DNA from: Plenodomus lindquistii
Lineage: Eukaryota > Ascomycota > Dothideomycetes > Pleosporales > Leptosphaeriaceae
Direction of reading: 5' to 3'
Assembly: GCA_025504975.1 (NCBI GenBank)
Contig: JANUWI010000015.1
Location: 558,001 to 622,000 of the forward strand
DNA length: 64,000 nt
Below, one piece after another: positions 46,461 to 58,143 of the stretch. Positions within the stretch are counted from its first letter, which is position 1. Each line of letters starts with the position of its first letter. The position numbers and the translations under genes are program-made. The notes below the pieces were generated by a model. That model searched no databases. It was not told the DNA's origin and saw only the letters and a list, made by a program, of their open reading frames with translations.

Positions 46461-46780
46461 TTGCCTAGAGGTAAGTTCTGAGGCTGGTCCCAGAGGACGT
46501 GAAGCACAGGAGTGTAGCCCGTGTGAACGAAAGGTAAGTGCCCAATGGGCTTCAAGGTAACGGTAGGTATGTACTCAAAATTGTATTGATCAGTGTCTCA
46601 CAAGTTCTCTTCCGTTCCTTCCCTTTCTACTCAATGTCAATAGTACTACGTGATGACAGCATTTGCAAACGCACTAGTGCCGCAATGTTCACCTACAAAA
46701 TCTCGCCCCGCTGTGTCTCCCTCGCAAAACATCCATCACAGACACACACATTTCCAACACCATTCAGATCCAAGCACACA
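46461..46780. other. Spacer between RING-like gene and helical gene
   Basis: About 320 nt with a leader-like A/C-rich end before the next ATG; no gene seen. Confidence 0.5.
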
Positions 46781-47122
46781 ATGACCACCCCAATGCGCCC
46801 CCAACCGCCCACCCCTCTCGAGGAGGCCAAGGCAATGGCTGAGAGCTATGAGTTCATGGTCAAGCTCGCCTTCCGAGCGTGGGAAGACCTTGTGGACTCA
46901 CTAGAGAACATGAGGCGCTGCGACACGTACCGGTTCTGGGCGGAGTCGTCTTTGGAGTTCAATCTCCGCTTCATCGAGGAGTGTGCAGTCGAGCCCCTCC
47001 GCTCGAACGTCAAAACGATCATCAACATGCAGCAGGCCATGGCTCGGTTGGAGAAGAAAATGGTGGTCAATGACCGCAAGGCGCGGAAAGCCCACCGCGT
47101 GTTCATCCTCCTCCGCAAGTAA
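46781..47122 (+). CDS. Small helical hypothetical protein, 113 aa
   Basis: Single exon from the ATG at 46781, preceded by an A-rich leader (CAAGCACACA-ATG) typical of fungal starts. The frame is open further upstream, but that part is low quality. The protein is almost wholly predicted helix: ESYEFMVKLAFRAWEDLVDS, YRFWAESSLEFNLRFIEEC, INMQQAMARLEKKM, then a basic end (DRKARKAHRVFILLRK). No family is recognised. It sits between two RING or RING-like genes on the same strand. Confidence 0.5.
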   Translation: MTTPMRPQPPTPLEEAKAMAESYEFMVKLAFRAWEDLVDSLENMRRCDTYRFWAESSLEFNLRFIEECAVEPLRSNVKTIINMQQAMARLEKKMVVNDRKARKAHRVFILLRK

Positions 47123-48071
47123 GTGATGGAATTGAACATAGCCGAAAGTGAAACCGTCTCTAACATGCCTTAAGCCTGGCTAGGTCATCGACCTAGTGCG
47201 CATCTCTCTCGTCTCGCCCTCTCCTCTTCCTCTTCCGCTCTGCGGCCCCTCGTGGGGAACCCCCTCACGAGCGGCCTTCCCTTTTCGCCTCTTGTACAAA
47301 CACCTTACATCCACCGCACTATTTTGATTTGCTCAATCTCTTGCCCTCAACAAAGCCCCCCTACCACAACTGTAATGAGACCGCTGATCTACTCTAGCAC
47401 TACAGGCTCTTGGCCAGCTCATGCAGCAGGCTACTCAGTCGCCCTACCCTCCCCGACCTCTCGGCTCACTTCTGCGCAATACAGGACTACAGCGTATGAC
47501 AGTGTCGCCCTTTGGTAGGCATGTTCAAATTACGAGCGCCTCTGGGGTTGATGTAGCAGCTCTAAAGTAGATGAGTGCAGCATGTCTGCCTACCTACACC
47601 CACACCTGAGCACCCGGCTCACAATATGAGAGCATCAGAATGACCACCAGCACATTGGCAGTTGTCTGGGTTACCTATGATCAATATAGGCCCGCGTATG
47701 TGGAGCATGTTGTCCTCACGCGTACCGATGAACTGCACGGGTAGGCCTCAATGTGGGATCGCGCCCTCGCAACGAAGACATAACACATGGGCCAGACCTC
47801 ACATCGTGTTTTTAGTCGTCATTCGAACTCTCTAGAGCTCACTATGAGACAACCGCTGTCGTCACGCTTGCTCGTAAGTTGCGCAGGTAAGCCAGTGCGG
47901 CACGTGTCACCCTCCGAGATACCTGTGAAAGATTGTAGTAGGCTTATCCAAAACGCGCCGCCCTCAAAGCCGGTAGTCTTTCCCACGCTCTCATCTTTAT
48001 CGACCACCTCGGTGTTTCTGCCTCTCTTACATGTTTCATTGCCCCACATCATCAGTACGTCTATCGCGAGT
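47123..48071. other. Spacer between helical gene and RING gene
   Basis: No supported gene. From 47787 the frame is open into the RING gene and would add 95 residues; this part looks like leader sequence. Confidence 0.45.
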
Positions 48072-49250
48072 ATGTCATCTCAGCGATTCCTTCAATCCAC
48101 ACCTGCAGGCGCCCAACAACACATCAGCGGCCAGATGCGATCTGAAGGACAATCTCCCACCCCTTTACAGGCATCAGAGTCATCCATGGATGATGCGAAT
48201 GGGTCTGATAGTGAGCTGGCATCTCCAAAGCACAACAATTCATCGTCATCGCCGTCCATGTCCCATCCAGAGCCAGCAGGCTCACGTGTAGACGACACAG
48301 ACGAGTCTATAACCAACTCGTCATCTTCAGGAGACTCTGAAGCACCATGTAAGCCATCCATACTTTGATCACAGCCAGTAGAATCAACTAACAGCAACAC
48401 AGACGAATCAAGCTCCGATGCGTCACCCCCAGAGCACTCTACATCGCCACCTAGAACTGCTCCACCACCGCCGCCTTATCCCGCACCAAGCAGCAACATC
48501 CCGCCCACAAATTTCCGACGATGTGATCAATGCAATTCCCATACCGGAGCCACTCGCCGAAACTTCCAACCTGATCCAGGTCCTCTCTATATCCTCCCCC
48601 ATTGCCCGCATGCCATTTGCCGCAGCTGTCTGACCGAGTACTGCGCTCGCCACAGAGTGGCTATAATATGTCCCAGGTGCAACGCTCCCTCCGGTCTTCC
48701 TTCTCAGCCCCCAACCGCGGAACGCAGAATGCCCTTCGATGACGCGACCCTCACCACCGCTCGATCGCGAGACTACTTCCAAGCCGGGACACCAGCTGAC
48801 GCAAGCAACACCGCGGTGCTTGTACAGCGTGACCACGCAAGGCGGGCCTTGCACGCAGTGATTAATCTCAGATTGAGACAACAGGGTCCCGCGGCGCTGA
48901 GTTTTGGTCAAATTACATACAGCACTATGGGAAACCTCATCGACCGCGCTCTCTGCAGGCAATTACCTGTAATACTCACCACGCCTCAGCTCTTCTTCGC
49001 CGCGTTACGACAGGGCTTGGAGGGTGTGCTGTTTCAGCACGAGGTGGATTGGCCGGGTGGCAGATACCACGGGCTTGCTAGGTACTTCCGTACTAACGAT
49101 GCGGCGCGGAATGCTAGAGGTATGGCGATCATGGTGGAGTTTCTTGCAGTAAGGCACGAGGATTTCCGGCAGATGTTGCAGGAGTGGAGGGAGATTGTTC
49201 GATGGATGATTTGCGTGGTTTCTGCGTGGTGGTTTGATAGGTTCAGGTAG
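48072..49250 (+). CDS. C3HC4 RING-finger protein, 374 aa
   Basis: Exons are 48072-48348 and 48403-49250; the intron (GTAAGC...CTAAC...ACACAG) is phase 1. The first 130 residues are Ser/Pro/Asp-rich and disordered. A canonical RING follows at residues 133-185: C-x2-C-x23-C-x-H-x2-C-x2-C-x13-C-x2-C (CDQC, HCPHAICRSC, CPRC). The C-terminal 180 residues are helical, with LIDRALCRQLPVILTTPQLF, GLEGVLFQHEVDWPG and QEWREIVRWMICVVSAWW. RING proteins are usually E3 ubiquitin ligases; the substrate cannot be inferred. Its plan (disordered start, finger, helical tail ending in a Trp-rich W-x-EI-x-R helix) resembles the gene at 45639, so the two may be distant paralogues. Confidence 0.8.
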
Positions 49251-49748
49251 GTGGGAGTATTGTTCGGGGACGACAGCGATGGATCTGGGGTTGAGTGTAG
49301 GACCGTGGATATGTATGATGGATATAGAGTGTGTAAAGAGGTGTGAGGTGAGTGTGTACGGTCTAGATACTTGTACGCTCGGTTCCTCGGATGAACTGTC
49401 ATAAACACTTCTCAACATCATGGCATACCCACGGAATGCCACGTTCGGAACCGCATGTACCTTTATACTGCTCATTCACATCACGCGCCATGACAAAAAT
49501 GCACTCAAAATATGATCAAAAGGAACCGCAGCAATAGTGCCACGTTCCCGATTCATTGCTCGACCAATAAGCTCGCTATGCTACAAAAGGTGGTGTACTA
49601 TACACAAAAAGAATAGAAACTTGGTCATCGCATCCAGCGAATAAAAACCTCAAAGTCCATGGGACCATCTCTCAGAAAGGTTAATATCATATCATGTCAT
49701 ATCGTCCCCGGAAGTAGTAGATCCGAACGCGTCGTAGAAGCGTTGTAT
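49251..49748. other. Convergent 3' region
   Basis: Between the stops of the RING gene (+) and the AA9 gene (-). No gene seen. Confidence 0.5.
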
Positions 49749-50833
49749 CTAAAAGAGAGCGCGGGCGTGGCGGCGGGCCTTGGTGGAAGAGCCAGCTGCC
49801 TTGCCCTCCAACCAGGCGATGAAGGTCTCGAGGGTGAATTCGGCGGGGAGGTCGTCACTGCCGGTGGTAGGGGCAGTGGAGGGAGCAGCTGAAGGAGCAG
49901 CAGACTCGACGGCCTCAGGGGTGGCGATGGGAGAGGCAGCGGAGGAGGGGACAACGGGAGTGGTGGAGTTGCTGGAGGGAATAGGAGCAGCGGAAGGAAC
50001 GGTGGGGGTGGTGGGCGAGCCGCTGGACGCACCGCCGAAGAGAGCAGGGCCGGGGATGGGGTAGTCGATGGTAGCGGCATAGGGGCTGAAGAGAATACCC
50101 TTGTCCTCAGCGGTGTAGAGTGCGGTACCGACGACACCCTCTGGCTTGACGGTTCCAGCACCGGTCACCTCGATGTTGAGACATTGAGCTGGATCGAAGT
50201 AAGCAGACTGAGGATGAAGCGGTTGAAAAAGGGGTTTTACTTACGGTAAGCCTGTGCGCCGTTGGCTGAGCCAGCTCCGTGGAGAGCGATGATCTCGTGG
50301 CGGAAGACGTACTTGCCAGCGGCAAGGGTCTCAGGGACAGTGACGGGCCATGTGTTGTTGGTGCCAATCATCTTGACAGCAGCCCACTCGCCATTCTCGT
50401 AGCCAGCGGCGTCGATCTTGGTCCACTTGAGATCTTCCTTCTTGACGGCGGTGACATCGCCCTCGTAAGGGGCGACGTAGGTGATGACGGGTCCCATGTG
50501 GGATTCAGGCCAGGTAGACCAGTGGAACTCAACAGTGCCACCGGCGGCAACCTTGGCGAGGGTGTCGGCGGAGCCCTCTGGGCTGGCAGCCTTGTGGCAG
50601 ATGATGTCGGCGGTGCCGAAAGCGTTGGGCTCTACGAAACCGTTGTCCAAGTTTTCCGCATACCAACCGATGTGCTCGGGAATGGGGCCATTGTTCTGCT
50701 TGGCGTAGTAGTAGTCGAGCTTGAAACCACCGGTGTAAACACCGTCAATGGTAACACCGGAAACTGTGCCGTGGGCAGTGGCTGTGGCAGCGAGGGCCGC
50801 AATGGCGCTGATGGATGTGATTGTCTTGTACAT
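49749..50833 (-). CDS. AA9 lytic polysaccharide monooxygenase (former GH61), 342 aa
   Basis: AA9 enzymes are secreted copper oxidases that cleave cellulose and some hemicelluloses. Exons are 50833-50245 and 50188-49749; the intron (GTAAGT...GATCCAG) joins QAY to PQCLNIEV in frame. A signal peptide of 20 residues leaves His21 as the mature N-terminal copper ligand (HGTVSGVTIDGVY). His112 (WPESHMGPVITY) completes the histidine brace, and Tyr196 in AQAYPQC is the expected axial position; the Cys79-Cys199 disulfide is present. HEIIALHGA is the family motif. Residues about 235-300 are a Ser/Thr/Pro/Ala linker. No CBM1 follows; instead a conserved-looking short tail (FTLETFIAWLEGKA, then ARRHARALF) ends the protein. 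Confidence 0.95.
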
Positions 50834-52963
50834 GATGAATGACGTGGGTGATGTTCTTCGAAAGAGACAGATGTGGAGATTGAAGTTGTTTGCTGAAAGC
50901 GAAGGTTGAGTTGTTTGAAAGAGAGTCTGCCGGCTTCACACAGTGAAGGGACTTGGGAATGAATGAAAGTGAAAAAGAAGGACTGGTGTAAGAACCGAAG
51001 AATGAAGCTGTAGCGATGGTAGTTCTGAAATGGCGAGGTACCTCGTCCTATTTATCCTAACGTTTACGGGTTGCAGGAGCGGCGCAAATTGATAGCCCAG
51101 CCTGCTGGATCCATGCCGCGCGCAAAACGAAGCACGCATGCTGCACCATCCTTGGTGTTTGAATCGCACACTACCCAGTGAGGACTGACAAGCGATATTG
51201 TAAGGATTGAAGGGTGTTCCGTACCTGTAGCGTGGGCGTCAAGACGGCAGTTGGAAACAAGACCCCACTGCATGACTACAATTCCTACGACCAGTACAGA
51301 TTGTACGCGCAAAATGACCCCCGTAGATTATATGGATCGCATAAAGGTATGGATCATGGTGCTTGCGATCGGAACGGGTGGCACAGCGTGTAGCGTGCAT
51401 TTGAAACGTCCTGGTAATGGTCTGTAGACTGTGACGCTGCCAAGTAGGGATGGCTAGAATCCAGATCCGGGATTGCGGGGAGAACGAGATGCCGACACCA
51501 CGTACCGCCCACGCCAAACTCGGTGCAACACCACTTTTCTGTCAAAGAAACTGCCCTCCCCTTCACACCGCAGGTCTCTCCTGCATGGACGCGCTCATGT
51601 CCCGCTGAATGCCGTCCACTCGCGCGCGCCACGCCCTTTGCATGGAAGCGAAGTTGTACGGATCCCATCCCGTTGTTGAGTGGGTCTGGACTTTGTCAGG
51701 GGTCCAGCCTCATTTCAAACGTGAAACGCACATTTCTCCTCCAATAGCGAGCGGACGGGGACCTCGAAACAGCAAGACTTGCATGACCAATGTCCGACGT
51801 CAAAATTCGATAATCGGATGAACGGAACTGGGTTGGGCGCTGACTGGTGACGGCGAATGCGATCGAAGTGGGAAGAAGGTAGGTGCAGGCATCGGTCTGA
51901 GATAAATGCACTGTATAATTACGCTGAGCTTCCTACCTGTCAATGGTAAGTAGATCTGTCAGACGTAAAGGTTCTGGCTGAGTATGCTTCTAAAGGAAGT
52001 CTTAAAGCGAAAAATGTTTATAGCGTACGCAATCCTAAGTACCTATAAAAGATGCTTGTAGAGGTTGTAGTAGGAATAGATATCTTTGTAGAGATAGAGA
52101 TGCCTATAGAGATAAAGATGCCTGTAGAGAGAAGGCACTAGTAGAGGGAAGGTGCCCTGGAGGTACTGCATACCTATCACGTGAAAAAGAAGGCTGCCCC
52201 TGTCGCATTAAGCGTGCCAATCGCAGAGGCCCCATACTATTCTTTCAATCATTCGGTGCGCTTTTCTGAACTCTGAGCCCATACACCATTTGACTGTAAG
52301 AGCTTCCTTCGGAAGCAACAAATGTTCTAGCGGATCTCGTTGTTGTGCTCTCTCTGCTTGAGCATGTCGATATTCGTTCCATCATCCGAACCGTGTTCGT
52401 TATGTTGTTAGCGTTGCAACAACTTTGTTTATCGATCGAAAGTCTCTGGTAACTGTTGTTCTGAAGATTGAAAGATCGAAGGCAGAAAAGTTAACCAGAG
52501 GGTGTCAGGACCTCTTTGTATTCTTGAGATCAGTTTGTCGGCTCCGAACCTTTAGATTGCGCAGAGAACACTTTCCTAAGAATAAACTCAAAAGGCCGCA
52601 CTCGGCCCGCACTGTGCGTGCTACAGGAATATCACCGTCTCCAACATGTCAGCTGTACAGAGGAACGCTCCCATTGTCAAAAATCAGCTCTGTGAGAAGT
52701 TGTAAAGCGCTGACTGTGTACTCGGGGTACGACCAAAAAGTATGTCCTGCTAGTGTGGTTTGAATGAGTCGTCTCCTCGTTACACTGACCGACGATTCGA
52801 GCTCTTGTGTCAAGGTGGAGACGTAGTAATCATGTCCTCCACCGTACAGGGTAAGCACGTCGCCAGACCTACTCTCATGGGAGAATAATGCTCGCTCAGG
52901 CACGACTGACCCCCTGGGGATCGTGCAGTAAAAGACTCGCGCACGACAAGTTCCTCATTTGCC
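50834..52963. other. Intergenic region upstream of AA9
   Basis: AA9 promoter side with a TATTTAT word near 51049 (minus-strand ATAAATA), then about 1.9 kb without a gene. An AT-richer stretch at 51940-52160 contains the imperfect tandem repeat listed separately. Confidence 0.45.
52051..52150. repeat. Imperfect tandem repeat, unit about 18-20 nt
   Basis: Units built on GATGCCTRTAGAGATA follow one another (near 52051, 52079, 52099, 52117) with drift in sequence and length. The AT-rich, GTAGAG-rich character resembles decayed low-complexity or transposon sequence. Confidence 0.6.
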
Positions 52964-55900
52964 TCACTCCAACCACGCCTGCAAACCACCGACCAACATC
53001 ACCGCTATGCCCAGGACCCACTGTGCGATACCAAAAGCGCCCTGTACGTCGTTCTTCTTGATGGCCCACGTCACGGCGAACGCTGCGCCACCCAAGCCAA
53101 AAATACCCACAGTCACAGCCCACACCTTCTGCGCAAGGAAGCCATCGACGAGATGTACACCCCATCCCATACCGGCGTCCAAGCGTATTCGTCTTTTCGG
53201 GCTTCGCAAATATGTAATGAGTTCGCCGTCGTAATCGTTCGGGTGCTCGAACAAGTGAAGGAGGTAGGTACTGCCCACAGGTGGTAGCAGGTCGTTTGGC
53301 TCAAAGGTATACGGGTGTTGGGAAGGAGACTGTGACTTCTCGGGTTCTGGTGAGATGCTGGACGATGTTGCCGACTTAGGTGGCATGGACGGTACAGCGC
53401 GAATATCTGCAAAGCGATTACGATGTACTTCGAATTGAACGAACTCGATTGTCGTTAGGCCACGAAGGCGAGCCCAGCTGTACCAACGGTTATTAAGTTG
53501 GTTGTAGTGTTCTCGCAGTGCGAGTGCTAAGTCTTTGTCGCTTCTCACACGTCCCTCATTCACATCAATGTGCACGACCTTGGGTGTAAGTTTGCCTTCG
53601 TTGGCACATGTCAATAACCAAGATTCTTCGACTTGAGTTGGCATTCGGACGCTGAATGGATTATTTAGCCGGATGCGAGTCGGGCTATACTTCGACGTGT
53701 CGGCTCTTTGGTCCCATGAGGCTGATCCGCCGTAGGTGGAGGAAGGAGTCGCAAGCGTAGATGCTCTACTTGATGCATCGAAGATAGAAGCCATGGACGA
53801 CGCAGAGCTACCTTGGCTACTAGGACTTCTTGGTGTGTGCGCCCTTGGACGGTTGAGGTATGCTTCGAACAGTCGAGCTGCGTTGGGGCGTTGTTCGATG
53901 TAGTCGTCATAGAGTTCATCACCGCACGACTATTTGTTGTAAGCAGTGGTATCTCGAGAAGGTATTCAGCCACCTACACAGGTCCAACGCACGCGTACAT
54001 GACCTTTCGGCACAGAAGGCTCTGCACCATAGCGATCACGTAACATAGTGAGCACTTCGTAGGCCTTGTCAGAAAGCGAACTAAGCGCGAGGCGCCAAAA
54101 CCTCAGCGTCACATTTCTGCTATCTCTTAGGTTCGACCTCACTTCCAGATCGGGCGGTAGCAATATGTCACCAATGTTGTTATCGTTTGTAGGCTCGATA
54201 ATTACTGGTAATGCCTGTCCGGCTGCAGAAGGTCGAGGAGGATCGGATTGTGGAATTTCTTCGCCCAGTGCTCTTGCAACCGCTTCACGCAATCCGCGAG
54301 ACGAATCCACTTTGATAGGCAGGCTCGAAAAGCGTAACTTTCCAGTGTTGGTTACATCGTTGCCAGATGAGGACCATGTCGAATCAGGGGAATGTGTTCT
54401 TGGTGATTTCTTCCGTCGCTCCAGCGGAGATGACTTTGTAGATCGGGATCTTAGCCCATCGGTCTCCAGGCGGAGATTCTTCTTGGCCCCAGCTAGACTT
54501 TGCGGTCCGTTTGCCAATGAGTGTCCCGTATGGTGCTTGGAAATCTGCGCTTCTCGCTGTGGATGCTGCCATGTGTTATTCTCCTCTACTACAATGCTGC
54601 TCTCTGGTGTGCCATTGGACGTTGAGCGACACCGTTCACGTGGATCGGAGGTTTCCAATGGTAGTGATTCGGAGCTGTGAGAACTCGATCCCCCTAGTTC
54701 AGTACTATGAGTACCCGTAGTCTCTATTGTCTTTCGGATGTCAGATCGTGGACGGTCCAAGTGGCTAGATCTAATCTCGCGAGGTTTATAGTTCTTCGCT
54801 ACTCTTCGCACTGGACCTACGACTGACAATCCACGCGTGGGAGTCTTTACGATGCTCGAAGTCGAGTCTGTCCTTGACATGGGGATCCGTTGACGGCGGA
54901 GAAATTGCCCAAGATCCGGTTGCTCGCTATCTCTTCGATCATCGCGGAACAGATTGTCAGGTACCAATGTTTCCGCGTCGCTGAATCCATCTTCCGCTAT
55001 AGAATTCCTGTTTGAGGCATGTCTCAGAGCCGGCAAGCTGGTTTGAGCCACAGTTGGCGGGACACTGATTAAGGTATTAACACAAGGTCGTTCAACACCC
55101 GATTCATTTGAACTGCCGATTTCGAACAGATCCGATCTCCCTAGGACTGCATCAATCGTCGGAGCTTGACTGGCTTGCGTGGAGTCGAGCTCTGCTGCAA
55201 TGTTCAAAGAGTCCAGTTCTTGAGGTCCATTACCGTCCGCCCCAATGTGCGAGCCACCTAAGTCGACCTCAGCTATCTGTACAGGATCTGAGGATGATCC
55301 CCTCAGTAGGCGCACTACATATCCCTTGCCCGTCTTCCTGATCCGCGCCTTGATATCCGCGAATTTTCGCGATTGCGTCGATGCAGTTGAATCACTCCTT
55401 GCGACTTTGGAGCTCCATTCTGGCACTACTTTCTGCAGGAAGTCCGGTGTAATGTTGTCGAGATCAGCCCAGCCTTGTTTTTCACCCAGTGGACTTGTAG
55501 GTGGGCTAGACTTTTTGGTATCCTGAGGTCTCGAGCTGGCAGATGTAGGATTTGCAGCAGGCTCTCTGAGGGCGTTATTGTCGCTAGTAATGACTGGTTC
55601 TGGTCCTGCAGTATCTTTTGCGCCGATGCTGATCACAAGCTGGAATTGGCCAGGATTACCTGTGTCTTCTCGCAAGTTCAGCGTAAAGGGCACTGAGGTT
55701 GACTGTGACTTTTCATATTGCGGCAGAGGTGTTTCGCGTCCAGTGGCGGCCGAGAGAAAGTCTTTGGGTTTTGTTCTAGGTACATTGAAGCGCACAGGCA
55801 TGGGAGAAGCAATGGGGGGATCCTGCACTCTACAGTCAGCAGTTTGATTAACCAGATACCAGGTCTTCTTAGCCTCATGTAAGCCTCCCCAGAGTCCACC

Positions 55901-56126
55901 AGAGGTTCCGACCGCCACAAAGCTACTTACGATCTCTACATGATCGATTGTTGCGATACGTAGGAGGCTGCCTGAGGGATGCGGGAACGGGTGGCATGGC
56001 GTTGGTTTTGACTCGTCCAGGCTGCAGTCGGCTATGCATGAGCAGAATCAAGATGGGTGGTGCTGCGGTTCGTAAGCGTTGATGCACTGCCACAACGCCT
56101 CCATGCCGTGAGACGAAACTGTTCAT
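52964..56126 (-). CDS. Large hypothetical protein with WTC/SCG motif and two C-terminal membrane helices
   Basis: The secure exons are 55822-53978 and 53929-52964. Their 48-nt intron (GTAGGT...AAATAG) splits a cysteine motif that reads VRVRWTC then SCGDELYDDYIEQRPNAARL, a pattern I know from many fungal proteins of unknown function. The N-terminal 500 residues are Ser/Thr/Pro-rich and disordered. The C-terminal region has a beta/alpha block (WYSWARLRGLTTIEFVQFEV, PPVGSTYLLHLFEHP) and ends in two membrane helices (AVTVGIFGLGGAAFAVTWAI and AQWVLGIAVMLVGGLQAWLE). The 5' end is uncertain. A short exon (LLRIATIDHVEI) ending at 55931 joins DPPIASPMPVRF in frame, but it has no ATG. The first exon probably lies near 56126 (MNSFVSRHGG) with an intron I could not place. 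Core length is about 936 aa. Confidence 0.7.
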
Positions 56127-57012
56127 GAACACCACACTGATTAGTACAGCTTCTCAGCCGGACACAACTCGAACCCTAGCTGCTGGATGCCTCAGATTGG
56201 ACTCAACTGTTGAGCAATTGCGTAGTGGGTGCGACTCTCAAAATTGTCGAATGCCCCCGTTGTACGTGTTGCCTGCTCGCACAAGCAAGGCTTTCGAGAC
56301 CCCAACAACCCTTCAGCTGCCAGGAGGCGACGGAAGTTGCGCGTGACATTGAAGGCGCAACAATGACACATTGCGATATCTCGTGAATATGCTGTCGCGG
56401 ACACTCATGAATGCATCTCGGGGTTGGTGCCTGTCGGTGGCGAGAAGGCGCAAAGCCCGGCGCCCAGGCGCATTCTTCCCACATGGCACAACATGCACCA
56501 ACGCCTTAAATTCGACTTCGTAAACGACATCGGCGTCTCCGCCGAGCACCTACATCACCGGGCTTTTGACCTAGTCATGGAGCCATCACATGTCCCTGAG
56601 AACGTGGAGATTCTGCCTATTCAGATCGTCTGTTCCGCGCCTCGGCTCTGCCATTGTTTTGGTGCGCCCGGCCCGACTTAATCTATACCGTTTCTCGGGG
56701 TATTGCTTAACCGCTACACAACCGGGTCCCCCGCAAAACCACTGATGATCCCCAGTCTCCACAATTCCTCCGTCTTGCGGCCTCGAGATTCCCCGCAAAG
56801 AGCATGTCGCTGTGGGCGAAAAGATGGTCGTTCGGCGGTATGACGGTCACGGCGGTTCACCGACCTCGTTTGCCCCAGGTACCGGGGATCTCCAAGGCAA
56901 TGGACGCGACTGGGATGTATCGTGAGCTGGGTAGGTATTTTGCTGATCATATAAGTTGACTTGATGTCCATGCAGTACTTTTGTTTTCAATCATCTCCTG
57001 TCAATCATCAAG
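56127..57012. other. Divergent region before the GH93-like gene
   Basis: Upstream of both the large WTC/SCG protein gene (-) and the GH93-like gene (+). An 85-codon plus-strand frame at 56424-56681 has no support; no gene called. Confidence 0.45.
56949..56956 (+). promoter_or_regulatory. TATA-like element of the GH93-like gene
   Basis: CATATAAG, about 60 bp upstream of the ATG at 57013, at a plausible TATA distance with a short leader. Confidence 0.45.
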
Positions 57013-58143
57013 ATGCGTCTATCAACGATCGTTCTCTCCCTGATCTCGGTGGTTTCGGCCTTGCCACAGAAGGCTGTCCAGCCGGTCTTCTCGCGCAACA
57101 TCATCTTCACACCTCCGGCGAACTACAACGATCCTCGCGTCCTGTATGCCCGCAGTGCTCAGTTCGCAGACGGCACGCTTCTTGCAACATGGGAGAACTA
57201 CTCCCCTGAGCCACCGCCAGTCTACTTCCCCATCTACCGTTCCAAGGATGGTGGCAAGAGCTGGAAGGAAATCTCCCGCGTTCAAGACACGCAGCAGAAA
57301 TGGGGTCTCCGTTACCAGCCCTTCCTGTACATTCTTCCTGAGGACTTTGCCGGTTACAAGGCTGGCACTGTTCTGCTCTCTGGCTCTTCCATCCCCACCG
57401 ACCTCTCCAAGACCCAAATCGAACTGTACGTCTCGACTGACAAGGGTGTCAGCTGGAAGTTCGTTAGCCACATCGCAGCTGGCGGTGTGGCTATTCCCAA
57501 CAACGGTCTCACGCCTGTCTGGGAACCCTTCCTCATGCTGAACAAGAAGACTCTGATCTGCTACTACTCCGACCAACGCGACAATGCCACTTACGGCCAG
57601 AAGATGGTGCACCAGACCACCACCGACCTGAAGAAGTGGGGTCCTGTCGTTGACGATGTCAAATACCCCCGATATACCGATCGCCCTGGTATGCCTACTG
57701 TGGTCAGGCTGCCCAACGGCAAGTACATCATGTCCTACGAGTACGGCGGTGGCCCAACCAACTCCCCCAACTACCAATTCCCCGTTTTCTACAAGATTAC
57801 TTCGGATCCTGAAAAGTTTGGCGCTGCCACCGGTCTTCCCCTGGTCGCTACCGATGGCACCATCCCTACTGGATCCCCATATGTTGTCTGGAGCCCTGTT
57901 GGAGGCAAGAACGGCACCATCATCGTCAGCGCCGCTAGCGATACCGCTGTATTCATTAACAAGGGCCTTGGAGAAGGACCATGGGTCAAGATTGCGACGC
58001 CTGCTGATAGCGCATACACTCGCCACCTCCGTGTACTCAACAACGACCCCTCTAAGCTCATGATTATGGGTGCTGGAGAGCTCCCGCCTACGACCTCGAT
58101 CAATAGCGTTGAGGCGACAGTCGTTGACATGAGCAAGTGGTAA
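57013..58143 (+). CDS. Secreted GH93-like sialidase-fold hydrolase (exo-arabinanase type), 376 aa
   Basis: Intronless. A signal peptide (MRLSTIVLSLISVVSALPQK) starts the protein. The body is a six-bladed beta-propeller type with Asp-box motifs (SKDGGKSW and STDKGVSW). Strongly conserved pieces are DGTLLATWENYSPEPPPVYF, WGLRYQPFLY, LTPVWEPFLM, CYYSDQRDN, RPGMPTVVRLPNGKYIMSYE and GSPYVVWSPVGGKNGTI. This matches the fungal proteins I know as GH93, which release arabinobiose from the ends of linear arabinan in pectin. Assignment to GH93 rather than another BNR-repeat family is from memory of the pattern, so the substrate is less certain than the fold and secretion. Confidence 0.8.
   Translation: MRLSTIVLSLISVVSALPQKAVQPVFSRNIIFTPPANYNDPRVLYARSAQFADGTLLATWENYSPEPPPVYFPIYRSKDGGKSWKEISRVQDTQQKWGLRYQPFLYILPEDFAGYKAGTVLLSGSSIPTDLSKTQIELYVSTDKGVSWKFVSHIAAGGVAIPNNGLTPVWEPFLMLNKKTLICYYSDQRDNATYGQKMVHQTTTDLKKWGPVVDDVKYPRYTDRPGMPTVVRLPNGKYIMSYEYGGGPTNSPNYQFPVFYKITSDPEKFGAATGLPLVATDGTIPTGSPYVVWSPVGGKNGTIIVSAASDTAVFINKGLGEGPWVKIATPADSAYTRHLRVLNNDPSKLMIMGAGELPPTTSINSVEATVVDMSKW

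Noticed and set aside
57022..58026. 334-codon minus-strand frame
   Set aside because: Antisense shadow of the GH93-like gene; no motifs and no splice support.
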